64,000 nt of DNA from Tetramitus jugosus (GCA_937625935.1 OW569360.1:186001-250000); one strand, 5' to 3'; counted from the stretch's first letter, positions 19,637-30,000 are shown. The notes: generated from the letters alone by a model not told the origin. Translations and numbers: made by a program.

Positions 19637-20281
19637 ATGTCTGCACCTGCAGTGCCACAACCTGTTCATAACAACAATGGTGAGAACAGAGAAAGATCAG
19701 ATGAGGAGATCAACATGATCAACCTCATCTGCGAACAGTTTATTACAAACATGCAGAGGTATTGTAATATAGGTGTTGGTATTACTCTGTATTCAGAGTC
19801 TCCAGCATTTTATAATGTTAGCTGGTCAACGGCAGGTCAGAACCGTCAACACAAATACCCACTTCTTAAGTTGCGTGATATTGCCCCACTTGATTATGAC
19901 GAAGATACCAACATCATCGTTTCGGTGGAAAGCGCAAAAAAATTTTTGACCAGCGCACTGAGTGATGGGGCCTCATCCAGCCGCGACTTGAGAATTTTTA
20001 TGGCGGTTAAATTTTTGGAAAACAACGGTTACGAACCATCGAACTTTATCGATTTGAATCGATATTGGGCACTGTGTCAATATCATTCGTTTTGTTCTCA
20101 TATCAATCAGTTGATCCTTGGTTGTTCGATTGGTAATCCAGGTACGTTTTTTTTTACTAAAGTGTCAGCATCTGTTTATGTCAAGTATTATCGAGAAAGG
20201 GTCGTTGGTGATGATGGTTCCTTCGTTGACCCTGTGATAAGAGAGATTGTGTTGATGATCAAGAATCATAATAATATATAA
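19637..20281 (+). CDS. Third ORF of the Harbinger-type element, function unknown
   Basis: The 214-aa ORF is on the opposite strand from the transposase, starting 74 bp from it. The start is the first ATG (MSAPAV, in an AAAATG context). The frame is open 42 nt further upstream, after a TTTTTAG that could be a splice acceptor, so a 5' exon cannot be excluded. Visible features: a polar leader, then mixed alpha/beta sequence (MINLICEQFITNMQRY, YNVSWSTAG, YPLLKLRDIAPLDYDED, IFMAVKFLENNGYEP, IDLNRYWALCQYHSFCSHINQL). I recognise no domain. Its position inside the TIRs says it belongs to the element as cargo or a transposition helper. Clean codon use and no homopolymer runs, like the other two ORFs. 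Confidence 0.6.
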   Translation: MSAPAVPQPVHNNNGENRERSDEEINMINLICEQFITNMQRYCNIGVGITLYSESPAFYNVSWSTAGQNRQHKYPLLKLRDIAPLDYDEDTNIIVSVESAKKFLTSALSDGASSSRDLRIFMAVKFLENNGYEPSNFIDLNRYWALCQYHSFCSHINQLILGCSIGNPGTFFFTKVSASVYVKYYRERVVGDDGSFVDPVIREIVLMIKNHNNI

Positions 20282-20754
20282 TAAAGTTTCTGTTTATTGT
20301 TTAAAAATTTTGGTAGTCCAACAATGTTCATGATGGAGGAACGAATGCCTCGCTTGTTGTCGATGATATCTTTGTTTCAACAATGACACCCGTGATTTCT
20401 TCTCCAATTGATTGACTAATTCTTTTCTTGAAGAGATTTTGGTGTTGATGTTGATGATTCTTGTTGTTGTTGACAATAATCACCAATTTCAAAAACCGTT
20501 TTGGAGGAAATGGTTGGTGTTGTATGGAATGATGATGGTGATGATGAAAAGCAATCATGGTCATAGTTGCTTTTTTTGGATCATGTTGTTGGAGGCTGAA
20601 CGATGAGGATTTTCATATTGTGAATCATGATATGTAATATGTGATGATTGTGTGCTGTTTGTTTGTGTTTGGTTGTGTTTGGGTTGGTGAAAATGAAACG
20701 GTGTTTGGGTGTGACTCAAATGCCACACAAATTTTTAATTTTGTGTTGCCACAT
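20282..20754. other. Right subterminal region of the Harbinger-type element
   Basis: This 473-bp stretch separates the third ORF from the right inverted repeat. It begins with AATAAA-like sequence (ATAATAAAG) that may polyadenylate the third ORF. A minus-strand 78-codon ORF (20328-20564) is His/Gln-biased low complexity and is not called. Confidence 0.4.
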
Positions 20755-20770
20755 CAAAAAAAACGACCTC
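20755..20770 (-). repeat. Right terminal inverted repeat of the Harbinger-type element
   Basis: CAAAAAAAACGACCTC, reverse complement of 16970-16985, followed by the AGT target duplication at 20771-20773. Confidence 0.85.
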
Positions 20771-20883
20771 AGTGCGATGATTCAATCGAAAGAAGAATTG
20801 GGGGAGATTCTGCGCTCCGCTTCTCTTCTTTGTGCACAACTGCACAACACAAACAACAACAACCATCACCAAGCATCACAAGC

Positions 20884-22431
20884 ATGTCTCTACTATCAGA
20901 TGAGAAGCTGTGTACAAAGTTTGATCAAACATTTGACTTTTATACAGCCAATGAACACGATCACAAAAAATTGTTCAACTTTTTGTATTACTTGCACAAG
21001 AGATTAAACTTGTGCCATCCATCTCGTTCCTCTATTGAATCTCATGTTCATCAATGCATGGATCTCATATCACAAAAGAAGAGTGACTATGTGATATACA
21101 AGTACTTGAGAGATAAGCAGAAGCAGCACAGGAAGGGTGATGTGAGTGATGCGAGTCTCAGACAATTTGAAAACACGTCCTACCAGAGAACCATTACTCA
21201 AAAAGTGGATGAACTACAGAATGCAATCAACATGTTTCAACTCTTTCAACAACCGGCACAACAATCAGATGATGATACAACTACTACTACTACTACTACT
21301 AGTAATAATGATAATGATAATAACGATAATAATAATGATAACAATACTATGATGATCAACAACAACAACAACAAGTACACCATTCCATCAACACTTGACA
21401 TTGGAACAGAGAGATTAGAATTCCTGGATGCTCTCAAGGAGAGATTCTCTGTACAAACAGTCCGTGGTATCAACATTGACGTTGGTTTTTGTCATTATGA
21501 TGAGCGATTTGTAGAGAATGTAAAGGATGAACGATTCCAATTGTACGATGGTAAGACTATACCATTCAGTGATGATTCATTTGATTTGATTACACTCTTC
21601 TCAGTGATTCATCACATTCCATCAGATGAATTCAAACTGGTGTGTCAAGAGATTGCTCGAGTGTGCAGAGGATACCTGTACCTGAAGGATGTAGACTTGG
21701 TGGATCAAGTAGCAGAGATCATGTTCCGTATTCAACACTACGTATTCGAAGGAGTGTTCCTCCCAGGTGATTGTTCCTACATGAACTGTGAAGTGACAAA
21801 GGAGGCAACACTGGAGGCACTAAAGGACGCTGGATTCAAAGTGGTTCACGTCAAGAATTCTTCCAACTTTAACAATACGTATTTTGCACTGTTGCAATCC
21901 CCAACAAATCATGATGTGTTGCCTGCTGCTCCTGTTGCTATTGTTTCCAGCAGCAGCAGTCATGTGAGACCTTCTCATCGCGGTGGCAGAGGCAAGTTCC
22001 ACTATAGCAATAACAGATACAATAACGATAATAGGGACGACAATAGATATGACAATAGGTGGAATGATGATGGTGGTGGTGGTGATGATGATACGCGTCA
22101 CTTCCATGTTGTGGTCAACAAAAAGAGCAGAGGATACAACTCTCGATACAACTCTTCTTATTCTCATCATCATCAGAGAGATGATCGTGATAGGAACTAT
22201 GATGGTCCCAGGAGACATGACAGTGGAAGATATCGCTCCAGTGGTGATCATCAAGATAGAGACAACAGAAGACGAAGAAGAAGAAGTCAGAGCCCACCAT
22301 CATCATCATCATCTCACAGATCACAACCTTCACAACAACCTGTTGATGAGGAAGAGATGGCCAAGAGAGCAAGAAGAGCTGAACGATTTGGTGCCCCAAC
22401 TACACCACAAACAAGCAACAACAACAATTAA
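20884..22431 (+). CDS. SAM-dependent methyltransferase with RS/RG-rich RNA-binding tail
   Basis: The 515-aa protein starts with a helical region (residues 1-120) and an Asn/Asp/Thr low-complexity stretch. It continues with a class I methyltransferase core: LDIGTERLEFLDAL (motif I), IPFSDDSFDLITLFSVIHHI (post-I acidic and motif II region), VCRGYLYLKDVD and FKVVHVKNSSNFNNTYFALL. The closest generic match is the Methyltransf_11 type; substrate is unknown. The last 180 residues are Arg/Ser/Asp/Tyr/Gly-rich, with RS runs and a terminal KRARRAERFG, a motif I associate with Tho1/SARNP mRNA-export proteins. Together with the divergent cap methyltransferase this points to an RNA substrate, by inference only. 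I chose the first ATG after the transposon end; the open frame to 20641 runs through the right TIR. Confidence 0.75.
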   Translation: MSLLSDEKLCTKFDQTFDFYTANEHDHKKLFNFLYYLHKRLNLCHPSRSSIESHVHQCMDLISQKKSDYVIYKYLRDKQKQHRKGDVSDASLRQFENTSYQRTITQKVDELQNAINMFQLFQQPAQQSDDDTTTTTTTTSNNDNDNNDNNNDNNTMMINNNNNKYTIPSTLDIGTERLEFLDALKERFSVQTVRGINIDVGFCHYDERFVENVKDERFQLYDGKTIPFSDDSFDLITLFSVIHHIPSDEFKLVCQEIARVCRGYLYLKDVDLVDQVAEIMFRIQHYVFEGVFLPGDCSYMNCEVTKEATLEALKDAGFKVVHVKNSSNFNNTYFALLQSPTNHDVLPAAPVAIVSSSSSHVRPSHRGGRGKFHYSNNRYNNDNRDDNRYDNRWNDDGGGGDDDTRHFHVVVNKKSRGYNSRYNSSYSHHHQRDDRDRNYDGPRRHDSGRYRSSGDHQDRDNRRRRRRSQSPPSSSSSHRSQPSQQPVDEEEMAKRARRAERFGAPTTPQTSNNNN

Positions 22432-22511
22432 TACACAATACTTATTTCAAATACTTGCATGTTCGAACAACAATTTTTGTGCCGCACGAAAAACAAACAA
22501 TACAAAGAACC

Positions 22512-23417
22512 ATGTCGAATGAACAACAACAATCACAACAATCAACAACAACAACAACAACAACAACAACGACAATACGAAAACAACGCATCATATTCTT
22601 CGACTTGGATGACACACTGTATTCAAAGGAATGTGCACCTGATATCTATGCACGGATCAATCAATACATGAGTGATGAGTTGAACATGGAGGGAGACGTA
22701 GACGCAAAGGGCTATGAACTCTACATGCAATTCGGTAGTACACTGCGTGGATTGATTCATGAGGGATACAATGTTGATCCACACGAGTTTTATCAGTACA
22801 TTCACATGGCACTGCACAACAGAGTACAGCGCAATGATGATCGTTTGATTCACTTGCTCTCTCGCATCAAATCACTACCCATATCATCATCATCATCATC
22901 ATCGTCATCATTAGAACGCTTATCAACAACAACCACAACAAATACAATAGAATCGAATCATCATCACAATCATCAAGTGTCACTCTATGTGTTTACCAAT
23001 GGTGAGAGAGCACATGCAGAAGGAGTGTTGCACCATTTGGGAATTAGTCACTTGTTTGATGGAATTGTGTCGATTGATGAGACGGGAGATACGCACAAGC
23101 CACATCCACACAGTTTTCGAATTGCAATGAAGATGGCTGGTCTCGTTGTTGATGAAAATGAACATGCAACAAATGAGAATAACAATAATAACAATAGCAA
23201 CAATAATCATAGTAGTCGTACGGAAATATATTTTGTGGATGACAATCGAGAGAATATTCGAGCAGCGATACAAATGGGATGGAAGGGCATCTGGATCAAT
23301 GAACATGCACAACAGACACATTCGCATGAGCATGAACAACAACAACAACTGATATCGTGTGCGAGTGTTCATGACTTGATTCACACGTGTCCAGAATTGT
23401 TTCATGATCATCAATGA
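22512..23417 (+). CDS. HAD-family phosphatase, pyrimidine 5'-nucleotidase-like (Sdt1/Phm8 type)
   Basis: The 301-aa protein begins with Gln/Thr runs and then has the HAD motifs: IIFFDLDDTLYS (motif I nucleophile and acid), LYVFTNGERAHAEGVLHHLGI (motif II Thr), DTHKPHPHSFRIAM (motif III Lys) and IYFVDDNRENIRAAIQMGWK (motif IV). The alpha-helical cap between motifs I and II (LRGLIHEGYNVDPHEFYQYIH) follows the pyrimidine 5'-nucleotidase/Sdt1 pattern. Likely reaction: dephosphorylation of nucleoside monophosphates. Two Ser/Thr/Asn insertions are inserted between secondary-structure elements. Start chosen at MSNEQQQ; the frame is open upstream but only 24 nt separates it from the previous stop. 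Confidence 0.85.
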   Translation: MSNEQQQSQQSTTTTTTTTTTIRKQRIIFFDLDDTLYSKECAPDIYARINQYMSDELNMEGDVDAKGYELYMQFGSTLRGLIHEGYNVDPHEFYQYIHMALHNRVQRNDDRLIHLLSRIKSLPISSSSSSSSSLERLSTTTTTNTIESNHHHNHQVSLYVFTNGERAHAEGVLHHLGISHLFDGIVSIDETGDTHKPHPHSFRIAMKMAGLVVDENEHATNENNNNNNSNNNHSSRTEIYFVDDNRENIRAAIQMGWKGIWINEHAQQTHSHEHEQQQQLISCASVHDLIHTCPELFHDHQ

Positions 23418-23528
23418 ATTGCATCAGATGATGATGATACTACCACCATGAGAGAGTGAAAGTTTTCTCTGAAGAAAAGCAGGTGTGGCTATATATATTC
23501 GAGTAATTACTCATGAGGTGCGTGTTTA

Positions 23529-24956
23529 TTACTCTTGAGAGACAAATGGTGTTTGCTTGGTAATAAACTTGGTCACCATGTCCAGAGTGTTCTCTGGTTG
23601 ATCCATGGGTGACAAATGACCAGCCTTGTTCACAACAACCTGTGTCAATGGACCACTGGTTCTCGTGTAACCAACAACATCACCATGTGCATTCTTCCAA
23701 ATGTTTCTCTTTGCACTCTGGTACTTTGCTTGACCGTCCCATGGCATATCATAGATCCATCTCTCAGCTGCAGGAGTGTTGATAATCATGTCGAATTGAC
23801 CATTGTACAACATCATTGGGAAACCATTGTTCAACAAGTCAATGACATATTGACGAACAGATTGAGGCATATCGTTTTGCAACTTTGCATACGTCTCACT
23901 GTCACAGTCATGATAATCACGCTTGCCATTGGTGTGCATCTGCACTCTGACATCAGGCTGCATCACATATTCACTCATGTAGTCCATATCGTACTCACCA
24001 TAGTCTCTAATGTCATACACATTGATACCTCCTGATTCAGTGACAAAAGAGTTGAGAATCTGGTTGCAGTGATTCATGGCTTGAGACCACTTTTGTTGTT
24101 CAATCAAAGTCCTGGCCACATTCTGCACAGACACCATATCACGGTACTGCTTTTGATCCAATAGACCAGTGTTGAATCCAAATTCAGCATAATCAGTGAA
24201 TTGTTGAATCGGGTGAGTGAGACCATCACCAATACCAACACCCTTAATGTTCACCTTGATGACATCGGATGGCTGAGCAAAGAACAATCGATGAGCAATG
24301 CTGGGAATGTACTTGCCGGCATAACTCTCACCAAAAATGTAAAACTCATTCTGTGACTGCTCTGGGTGCACTTGCTTGAAGAAGTGAGTCAAAAAGAGTT
24401 GCATATAGTTTGCGACTTGCAACTCATTGGTCACATAACCGTCTTGTCTCTCCACATAACTGAAACCAGAACCGACAGGATTGTCCACATACAGCATACT
24501 GTACTCCTTGTTCCATGTGAAATGATTGTCCACGAGTCTCAGAGTGCTCGGATCAATGTGATATGGTCCATTCTCAATAAACAGTCCAGTCATGCTGGAG
24601 CAGCCAGGTCCACCTTGCAACCACATGATGATTGGTGCATTCTTGTTGTTGTTTTGAGCTGGGAAGAACACATAGTACATGTTGGCACCGACTGTTTCAT
24701 TGACATTGATGTAACCAGAGTATTCGAATGGATTTTGATCACCACGGACGAATTGAGGTGCACGCTTCTGTGGTAGACGAGCCAAGAATTCTCTGTCGTG
24801 GCCTTGTTTGCTATTGACTAGTCTTCTGCCCTGGAGGAACATGGGTGCTGTTTGTTGTTGTTCCTGTGTGGCATGTATCATCATCATCAGTGCAGATGAT
24901 ACCAACACGAGTACCAACAACAAGATGGTAGTGGTAGTCTTGATGAATGAAGACAT
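23529..24956 (-). CDS. Serine carboxypeptidase, S10 family (CPVL-like), secreted/lysosomal
   Basis: The 475-aa protein has a hydrophobic signal peptide (ILLLVLVLVSSALMMM). Hallmarks: WLQGGPGCSSMTGLFIENGPY (substrate pocket), FYIFGESYAGKYIPSIA (catalytic Ser), LYNGQFDMIINTPAAERW (catalytic Asp) and VNKAGHLSPMDQPENTL (catalytic His). Length and motifs match vitellogenic-like carboxypeptidases. It removes C-terminal residues from peptides in acidic compartments, fitting a phagotroph's digestive lysosomes. The start is the first ATG and gives a clean signal peptide. Convergent with the HAD gene (111 bp). Confidence 0.95.
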   Translation of the reverse strand: MSSFIKTTTTILLLVLVLVSSALMMMIHATQEQQQTAPMFLQGRRLVNSKQGHDREFLARLPQKRAPQFVRGDQNPFEYSGYINVNETVGANMYYVFFPAQNNNKNAPIIMWLQGGPGCSSMTGLFIENGPYHIDPSTLRLVDNHFTWNKEYSMLYVDNPVGSGFSYVERQDGYVTNELQVANYMQLFLTHFFKQVHPEQSQNEFYIFGESYAGKYIPSIAHRLFFAQPSDVIKVNIKGVGIGDGLTHPIQQFTDYAEFGFNTGLLDQKQYRDMVSVQNVARTLIEQQKWSQAMNHCNQILNSFVTESGGINVYDIRDYGEYDMDYMSEYVMQPDVRVQMHTNGKRDYHDCDSETYAKLQNDMPQSVRQYVIDLLNNGFPMMLYNGQFDMIINTPAAERWIYDMPWDGQAKYQSAKRNIWKNAHGDVVGYTRTSGPLTQVVVNKAGHLSPMDQPENTLDMVTKFITKQTPFVSQE

Positions 24957-25220
24957 TTTGAACGTTTCAATTGTGTTGTTTTCTTGTTGTGAGTGTGTTG
25001 TTGTTGTTTTGTTGTTTGTGTCTGGGTTACAATTCGCAGCACAATGTCATCCGACTGGGTGAGGGGTGTGGGAAATGGCGGAGTTTGAAACTCCGTAGAA
25101 AAATAACTGCGCTTATGGGAATTTCAATGTCGATAGCTTGGTGGGAATACAACACAACACACAGGAGATTTTGAAGATTGATATTTATTGTACACACTTC
25201 TTCCTCCATTGGTTGCCTGT

Positions 25221-25871
25221 TTACAGCAGTAGGAAAAGAGTCAAACACATACCAACAATGGCCAGGGCACCACATTTAACCATGGTCATCCTCACCCAAG
25301 AAGAAGCTGCTGCGATTTGTGCTGCTTCATTGTTCTCAATGAAACCAAAGAACAAGTTTGAACTTGTGGTAAAGTCTGAATTGTTCACTTTGGCAGAAGG
25401 ATTCACCTTGTCCAAGGAGTAGGGAGGAGTAGAGAGATGACCTCTCCTGTTCCAAGTGTTCGTCACTGGATCATAAATGATTGCACTGACAGAGTTGGCA
25501 CTGTTGACCAATTGAGTTGGTTGATACCTCATTGAAACGGTACCCTTGAATGGATTAGTGGGAACACCGATCAACACTTCGAACTGGAATAGCCCCAGAA
25601 CTTGATCGTTTAATGGCAGAGAGGCAGTGGGGAATGGATTCTCGGGTAATTGTCTGAGTGTGAAAGTGAATCTGTTATGGTTTCTACCCGGTTTCTGAGT
25701 AATTTGGAATTGAACAAACGAATTCGGAGCAGTGTAAGTTCGAAACACCTTTGCTCCATTGTTGGGATTGAAGGGAACAAGCTGATTGAAGGAGATCGTT
25801 TGGCAATGGGAACCAACAACCACAGCCAGGGAGAGCGCCAAAAAGAGGAATACTTTAAACTTGGAATTCAT
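25221..25871 (-). CDS. Small secreted or membrane-anchored protein, unknown function
   Basis: The 216-aa protein from MNSKFKVFLFLALSLAVVVG has a clear N-terminal signal peptide ending near SHCQ. The middle 160 residues look like beta-sheet (FVQFQITQKPGRNHNRFTF; FQFEVLIGVP; TVSMRYQPTQLV; SVSAIIYDP). A second hydrophobic stretch (ALAIVGMCLTLFLLL) ends the protein exactly. That arrangement suggests a surface protein held by a C-terminal transmembrane helix or a GPI anchor. No homopolymer tracts and no family recognised. The upstream in-frame start at 25958 would bury the signal peptide, so it was rejected. Confidence 0.7.
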   Translation of the reverse strand: MNSKFKVFLFLALSLAVVVGSHCQTISFNQLVPFNPNNGAKVFRTYTAPNSFVQFQITQKPGRNHNRFTFTLRQLPENPFPTASLPLNDQVLGLFQFEVLIGVPTNPFKGTVSMRYQPTQLVNSANSVSAIIYDPVTNTWNRRGHLSTPPYSLDKVNPSAKVNNSDFTTSSNLFFGFIENNEAAQIAAASSWVRMTMVKCGALAIVGMCLTLFLLL

Positions 25872-27013
25872 GTGTTGAATGAATGGAGGATTACTTGTTT
25901 TATGAAGTTCGATGTTGTGGGATTTTCTGCTGCAGAAAACACTCGCTAAATCGAGCAAAATTGAGAACAGATCTCGAAAACCAAATACAACAGAATTGAT
26001 CGATTCCAGGGTATAAGAAATCCCTCTGAGAGCACATCAAGCGGACATGTCAAAAATGAATCCCTCAGGGAGTGCTCGTAGCTGGACTAATGACCGAGAA
26101 GATGAATTTCCGCTAAGCCTTATTTGACTCTTCAGCGTTCATTCTCTTCTCGCCCAAAGTACCATGAGTACATCCAGTGCCGCATAGAATAGTACTTCAT
26201 AATTGACACTCAGTAATATAAACGGACATGCGAAGGCCATAATCACACTTTGCATCCCCATTTTGAAAAAGTTAGGACTGAAGAGTGGTGCAAATAATGA
26301 AATGACACACGAGCACAGATTGATAACTTGAGGTTGGAACCGATCATTCATCATCATCATCACCATCTAACAAGGCAGTGTCAATGACATGGGTTCAGGG
26401 CAGATAGAGATTGCTCGGTGTCATATACAATAGAGATTGCTTGAAAAACAATAAACTGGAGGGCAATTTTGCAGAGTGACTTCAATGGTTTCCTGCAAAA
26501 AAAATTGTAATTAAATACTGGAGGCGCACTAGCGACACTTCTGGTTCGTTCACTAACTAACGTTAACCAGGAAAAGGTGTTATTTTTGATTAACTGTGTA
26601 ACGTAGGCGTATTTATTGTAGATTTAATGTAAACAGAACTAATTTAAATGATCGAATGAAATATCAAATTAACAACTTTATATATATAATTTGTTGATTT
26701 AAATGTGTTGTAAAACTATATTGTAGCAACGGTGTTATTTAAAAAATAGATAAAAGATAGGGTCAGATAGAGTTGGCAGTCAAGAGGAATGGTTAGAATT
26801 TCGAGACGCTTGGCTCAGTCAGTTTCGTGGAAAATTGTTGTTTGGCATTGTTGTTGACAAGGAGACCTGTTGATTAGCAACACAGACTCTGATATGGAAT
26901 GGTATTCTTTCAACGTTGCGAGCACTTTTCGTGTCGGTACATGTCAATGTCATTCCAACACACGGAACATCCTCACAAAAACAAACAAAACTGTGTCAAT
27001 CATCGCCGTCATC
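25872..27013. other. Gene-poor divergent region
   Basis: This roughly 1.1 kb gap is the largest without a firm gene. It includes the 5' flanks of the secreted-protein gene (-) and the RhoGEF gene (+), one possible small membrane-protein ORF (26139-26366, listed separately), a 12-bp direct repeat ATAGAGATTGCT at about 26405 and 26430, and an AT-rich tract at about 26580-26760. No terminal repeats, tRNA or domain found. Confidence 0.4.
26139..26366 (-). CDS. Possible small membrane protein (75 aa)
   Basis: The ORF from ATG encodes a short peptide with a Met-rich start and two hydrophobic segments (INLCSCVISLFAPLF; SVIMAFACPFILLSV), then a third weaker one (VLFYAALDVLMVLWA), ending ARRE. The topology of short hydrophobic helices recalls small ER proteins such as Asterix, but the similarity is impressionistic. 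TTGTTAG immediately upstream could be a splice acceptor, leaving room for a 5' exon. It is the only coding signal in this gap, and may be spurious. Confidence 0.3.
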   Translation of the reverse strand: MVMMMMNDRFQPQVINLCSCVISLFAPLFSPNFFKMGMQSVIMAFACPFILLSVNYEVLFYAALDVLMVLWARRE

Positions 27014-30000
27014 ATGTCATCATCATCATCTTCGTCTGGATTCAATGAGGACAACAACGACAAGAAGAAGAAGAGCAGTCACATGAGTTATGGCAGCAAC
27101 ACCCTCAAGAGAAATCAGGCTCATTTGGAACGGATGATGATTCTGCAAGAGATTGTGTCCACAGAGGAGACCTATGTGGCCAATCTGTTTACGTGCAAGG
27201 AAATTTATGAGGACGCACTCGAGAGACGAACATTTGAATCGTTTGAACAATTGGAAGCACAACAACAACTAGCACACGAACAATCCAACAGCTCTCTGTC
27301 CCCTCCGGATTCAAACACGGAAAAAAAACACTCCAAGAAGAAAAATAGTAGTAGTAGCAACAAGAATACAACAACAAAAAACAACAGCAATGATCACCAT
27401 CACACGACAGCTACAACAACAACAACAGCAACAACAGGACACTTTTTTGAATGTGAGTCACAGTACAGTCAACGAGTGTACCTTTCCAAATTCTATGCCC
27501 CCATGCTGCACAAGAGACAACACATTAAGATTTTTAATGACTTGCGTGCCATTCGTGCACTCAACAATCAACTCAAGATTGAACTGGTGAATCATTTGGA
27601 TCAAGTGTTGACCACTGGTAAGAAGATTGATGTGAACATTGGTGACATTTTCATCAAATTTGTCCCCTGGTTCAAAATCTACACGTCCTATGCCTCACAG
27701 TTCAACATGGTGGCAGACTTGTTGAGAGAGTTGCGTCGCACCAACACCCTGTTTGACAAATTCTTGAACAATATCAAGAATAAGCACCCGAGTGCCAATG
27801 GTCTCTCACTGGAGAGTTATTTGATACAACCGATACAGCGCATACCCAGATACACTCTACTGTTGAATCAATTGTTGAAGAATACACCACTGTTGCACAG
27901 AGATTACCAGTCATTGAATGAAGCATTGAACAAGATGATCTCTGTGGCAGAGTACGTCAACGCAAAGGTCAAGGAGTTTGAACACGTCATCAAAATGAAC
28001 GAAATTGACAACATGATCCAACACACACTGCAATCCTTGGATGATCAGTATGACTACTATCGTGAGAAGAATCATCATCATCATACATACAATGGTGGTG
28101 GTGGTAGTGCTGATGGTAGTGGTGGTGGTGACAATCATAGCATTAATCATCATAGTGAAGGCACAGATGTACACCAGAATACTAGCAATACGAATAATAA
28201 TAATTATAATAGAAAGAGTCGCAACAACAGCACGAGTATGCATTTGATACAACCATTGATGAGACCAGGTAGAACATTGAATGCACAAGTAGAGAACCTA
28301 TCATTGAAATTGAATGGAAAGGTGGTGGAGCCATCTCCCATCCTGATGCAACTCGAGAAGGAAAAGAAGCGAAAAAAGAAGATTTTATCGACCAAGCACG
28401 TCAAGAATCTCATCAACGTACCTCTCTCTCTATTTAATAACAACAACAGTAGCAACAATGGTGATTTGGACAATGTAGTGGTGCAGAATGAGGATGGTAC
28501 GAGCACGAGTACGAGTACAATGACAAACATGGATCAACAACTGTCTCATACTCTCTACATTTTCAATGACATTATCCTCTATTTCTCTGTCATTACCACT
28601 ACTACAACGACAACGACGACTGCAACAACGACAACGACAATATCAACGAGTACGACGTCTACCACAACACCTAGTACAAGTACGACGACGGCATCAACTA
28701 CCAATAACAACAACAGTGATACTGTATCTGCTGATGTCAATAACAATAACAATCATAACAAGAATAACAACAACAACAAGAATAATAATAATAATAATAA
28801 TAACAATAGTACAAGGACAAATCAAGTGATTCAAACATCAAAGAAATACTATTATAATGGCTGTATTCATCTAGAAGCTGATTTAATACCATGGTGCTAC
28901 ATGAGTATTGTGGACGATGAATCAGAGAGATGCGAATTTAAGCTCGTAACTCACAAGAAACTCTTCTCCATTCAATTCCCCAATGAGAAACAAATGGGAG
29001 AAACATGTAAATTACTCGTGGATCAACTGGAAGAGATTTGCAAGGAGAGAAAGAGAACTCTGTACACTCAAATGTATAATCTCAATGAAGATCCATCCAC
29101 GAGTGCAAGCAACAACACTCATTCATCAATCATGATGAATCCGACTGTTGTGATCAACAATGAACAAACTCATTGTTCGAATCTCAACAATATTAGTAAC
29201 AGTGCAAATAATAGTAATGGTAGTAGTAGTAGCAGTAGCAGTAATCATTTGACGAGTGGAAATGCTGTGAGCAGAAGAGTGACCATGTCCTCATACAATA
29301 CACTGATTGAACTCAAGAGGCCCAATGTTCGTTATGTGAGACCACTGATTATTGATCCTCTCACATTTATCAACAATCAAGCATTCAATCGATTGCAATT
29401 GCTCATCAATAACAACATGATTGTGAACACGAGTGGTACGAGTAGCACAGTGTACAACCAGTACAACAATACGAGTAACTCTGCTTCTTTGTCACCAGCA
29501 TCATTGCCATCCTCGCCCACCTCCTCTCCCGGTTCTCAAAAGCAAAGAAGAAGAAAGTCTCTGTCCAATCTCTTCTCTTCATCGCACAACAAGCTCAGCA
29601 CTGACCTATTCCATAACAATCATAGCAATTCTTTGCTCACAATGAACATGACAGGTGATTCAGTGCCTGAGCCCTCATCACCTCGAGAATCATCATCGAC
29701 AAGCAGTCACAAGAGATTTACACTGTTGCTCAAGAAGAAATCTCCACGACGTCGCAGTGTCAGTGTTTCCTCTCCCTTGTCACCATGCAGCTCAACTGTC
29801 AACACGAGTGAAACTGTATCACCGACCAATGAATCATCTGTTGACGACACACATTCTTCATTAGTGGATATCAATCATCATCAGCATCTAGACACAAGCA
29901 CTGTCTATGCAAACATTATGTTGAATAATATGGGTGGTAGTAATCGTGTTAGTAGCAGCAGCAGCAGTGGTAGTAGTAACAGGATGCATGATGACTTGGA

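Larger units (their letters stand above)
16970..20770. mobile_element. PIF/Harbinger-type DNA transposon, apparently complete, 3.8 kb
   Basis: The element is bounded by perfect 16-bp terminal inverted repeats (GAGGTCG, eight T, G) at 16970-16985 and 20755-20770, with weaker matching further in (ACAACACA versus CAACACA). It is flanked by a 3-bp direct repeat AGT at 16967-16969 and 20771-20773. A 3-bp duplication, a DDE_Tnp_4-like transposase with all three acidic residues and a linked SANT-like ORF are the hallmarks of PIF/Harbinger. The usual target is TWA, so AGT is off-consensus. Three intact ORFs lie inside: transposase and SANT-like on minus, an unknown protein on plus. The insertion separates two divergent methyltransferase genes; without it their starts would be about 170 bp apart. 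Intact ORFs and identical tips suggest recent activity. Confidence 0.85.

Noticed and set aside
20328-20564. 78-codon minus-strand ORF inside the transposon
   Set aside because: His/Asn/Gln low-complexity sequence from GAT/TTG repeats, no domain, no support beyond being open.
16970-20770. Viral or bacterial origin for the three-ORF block
   Set aside because: Inverted ends, 3-bp duplication and DDE_Tnp_4 transposase identify a eukaryotic DNA transposon; no viral structural or replication genes are present.
20641-20883. N-terminal extension of the methyltransferase gene through the right end of the transposon
   Set aside because: The frame is open across the right TIR, but using it would make the insertion part of the protein. 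The ATG at 20884 gives a normal start and leaves an ordinary promoter.
26405-26442. Direct repeat ATAGAGATTGCT as transposon remnant
   Set aside because: Twelve bases repeated once with no inverted ends, duplication or coding relic nearby.
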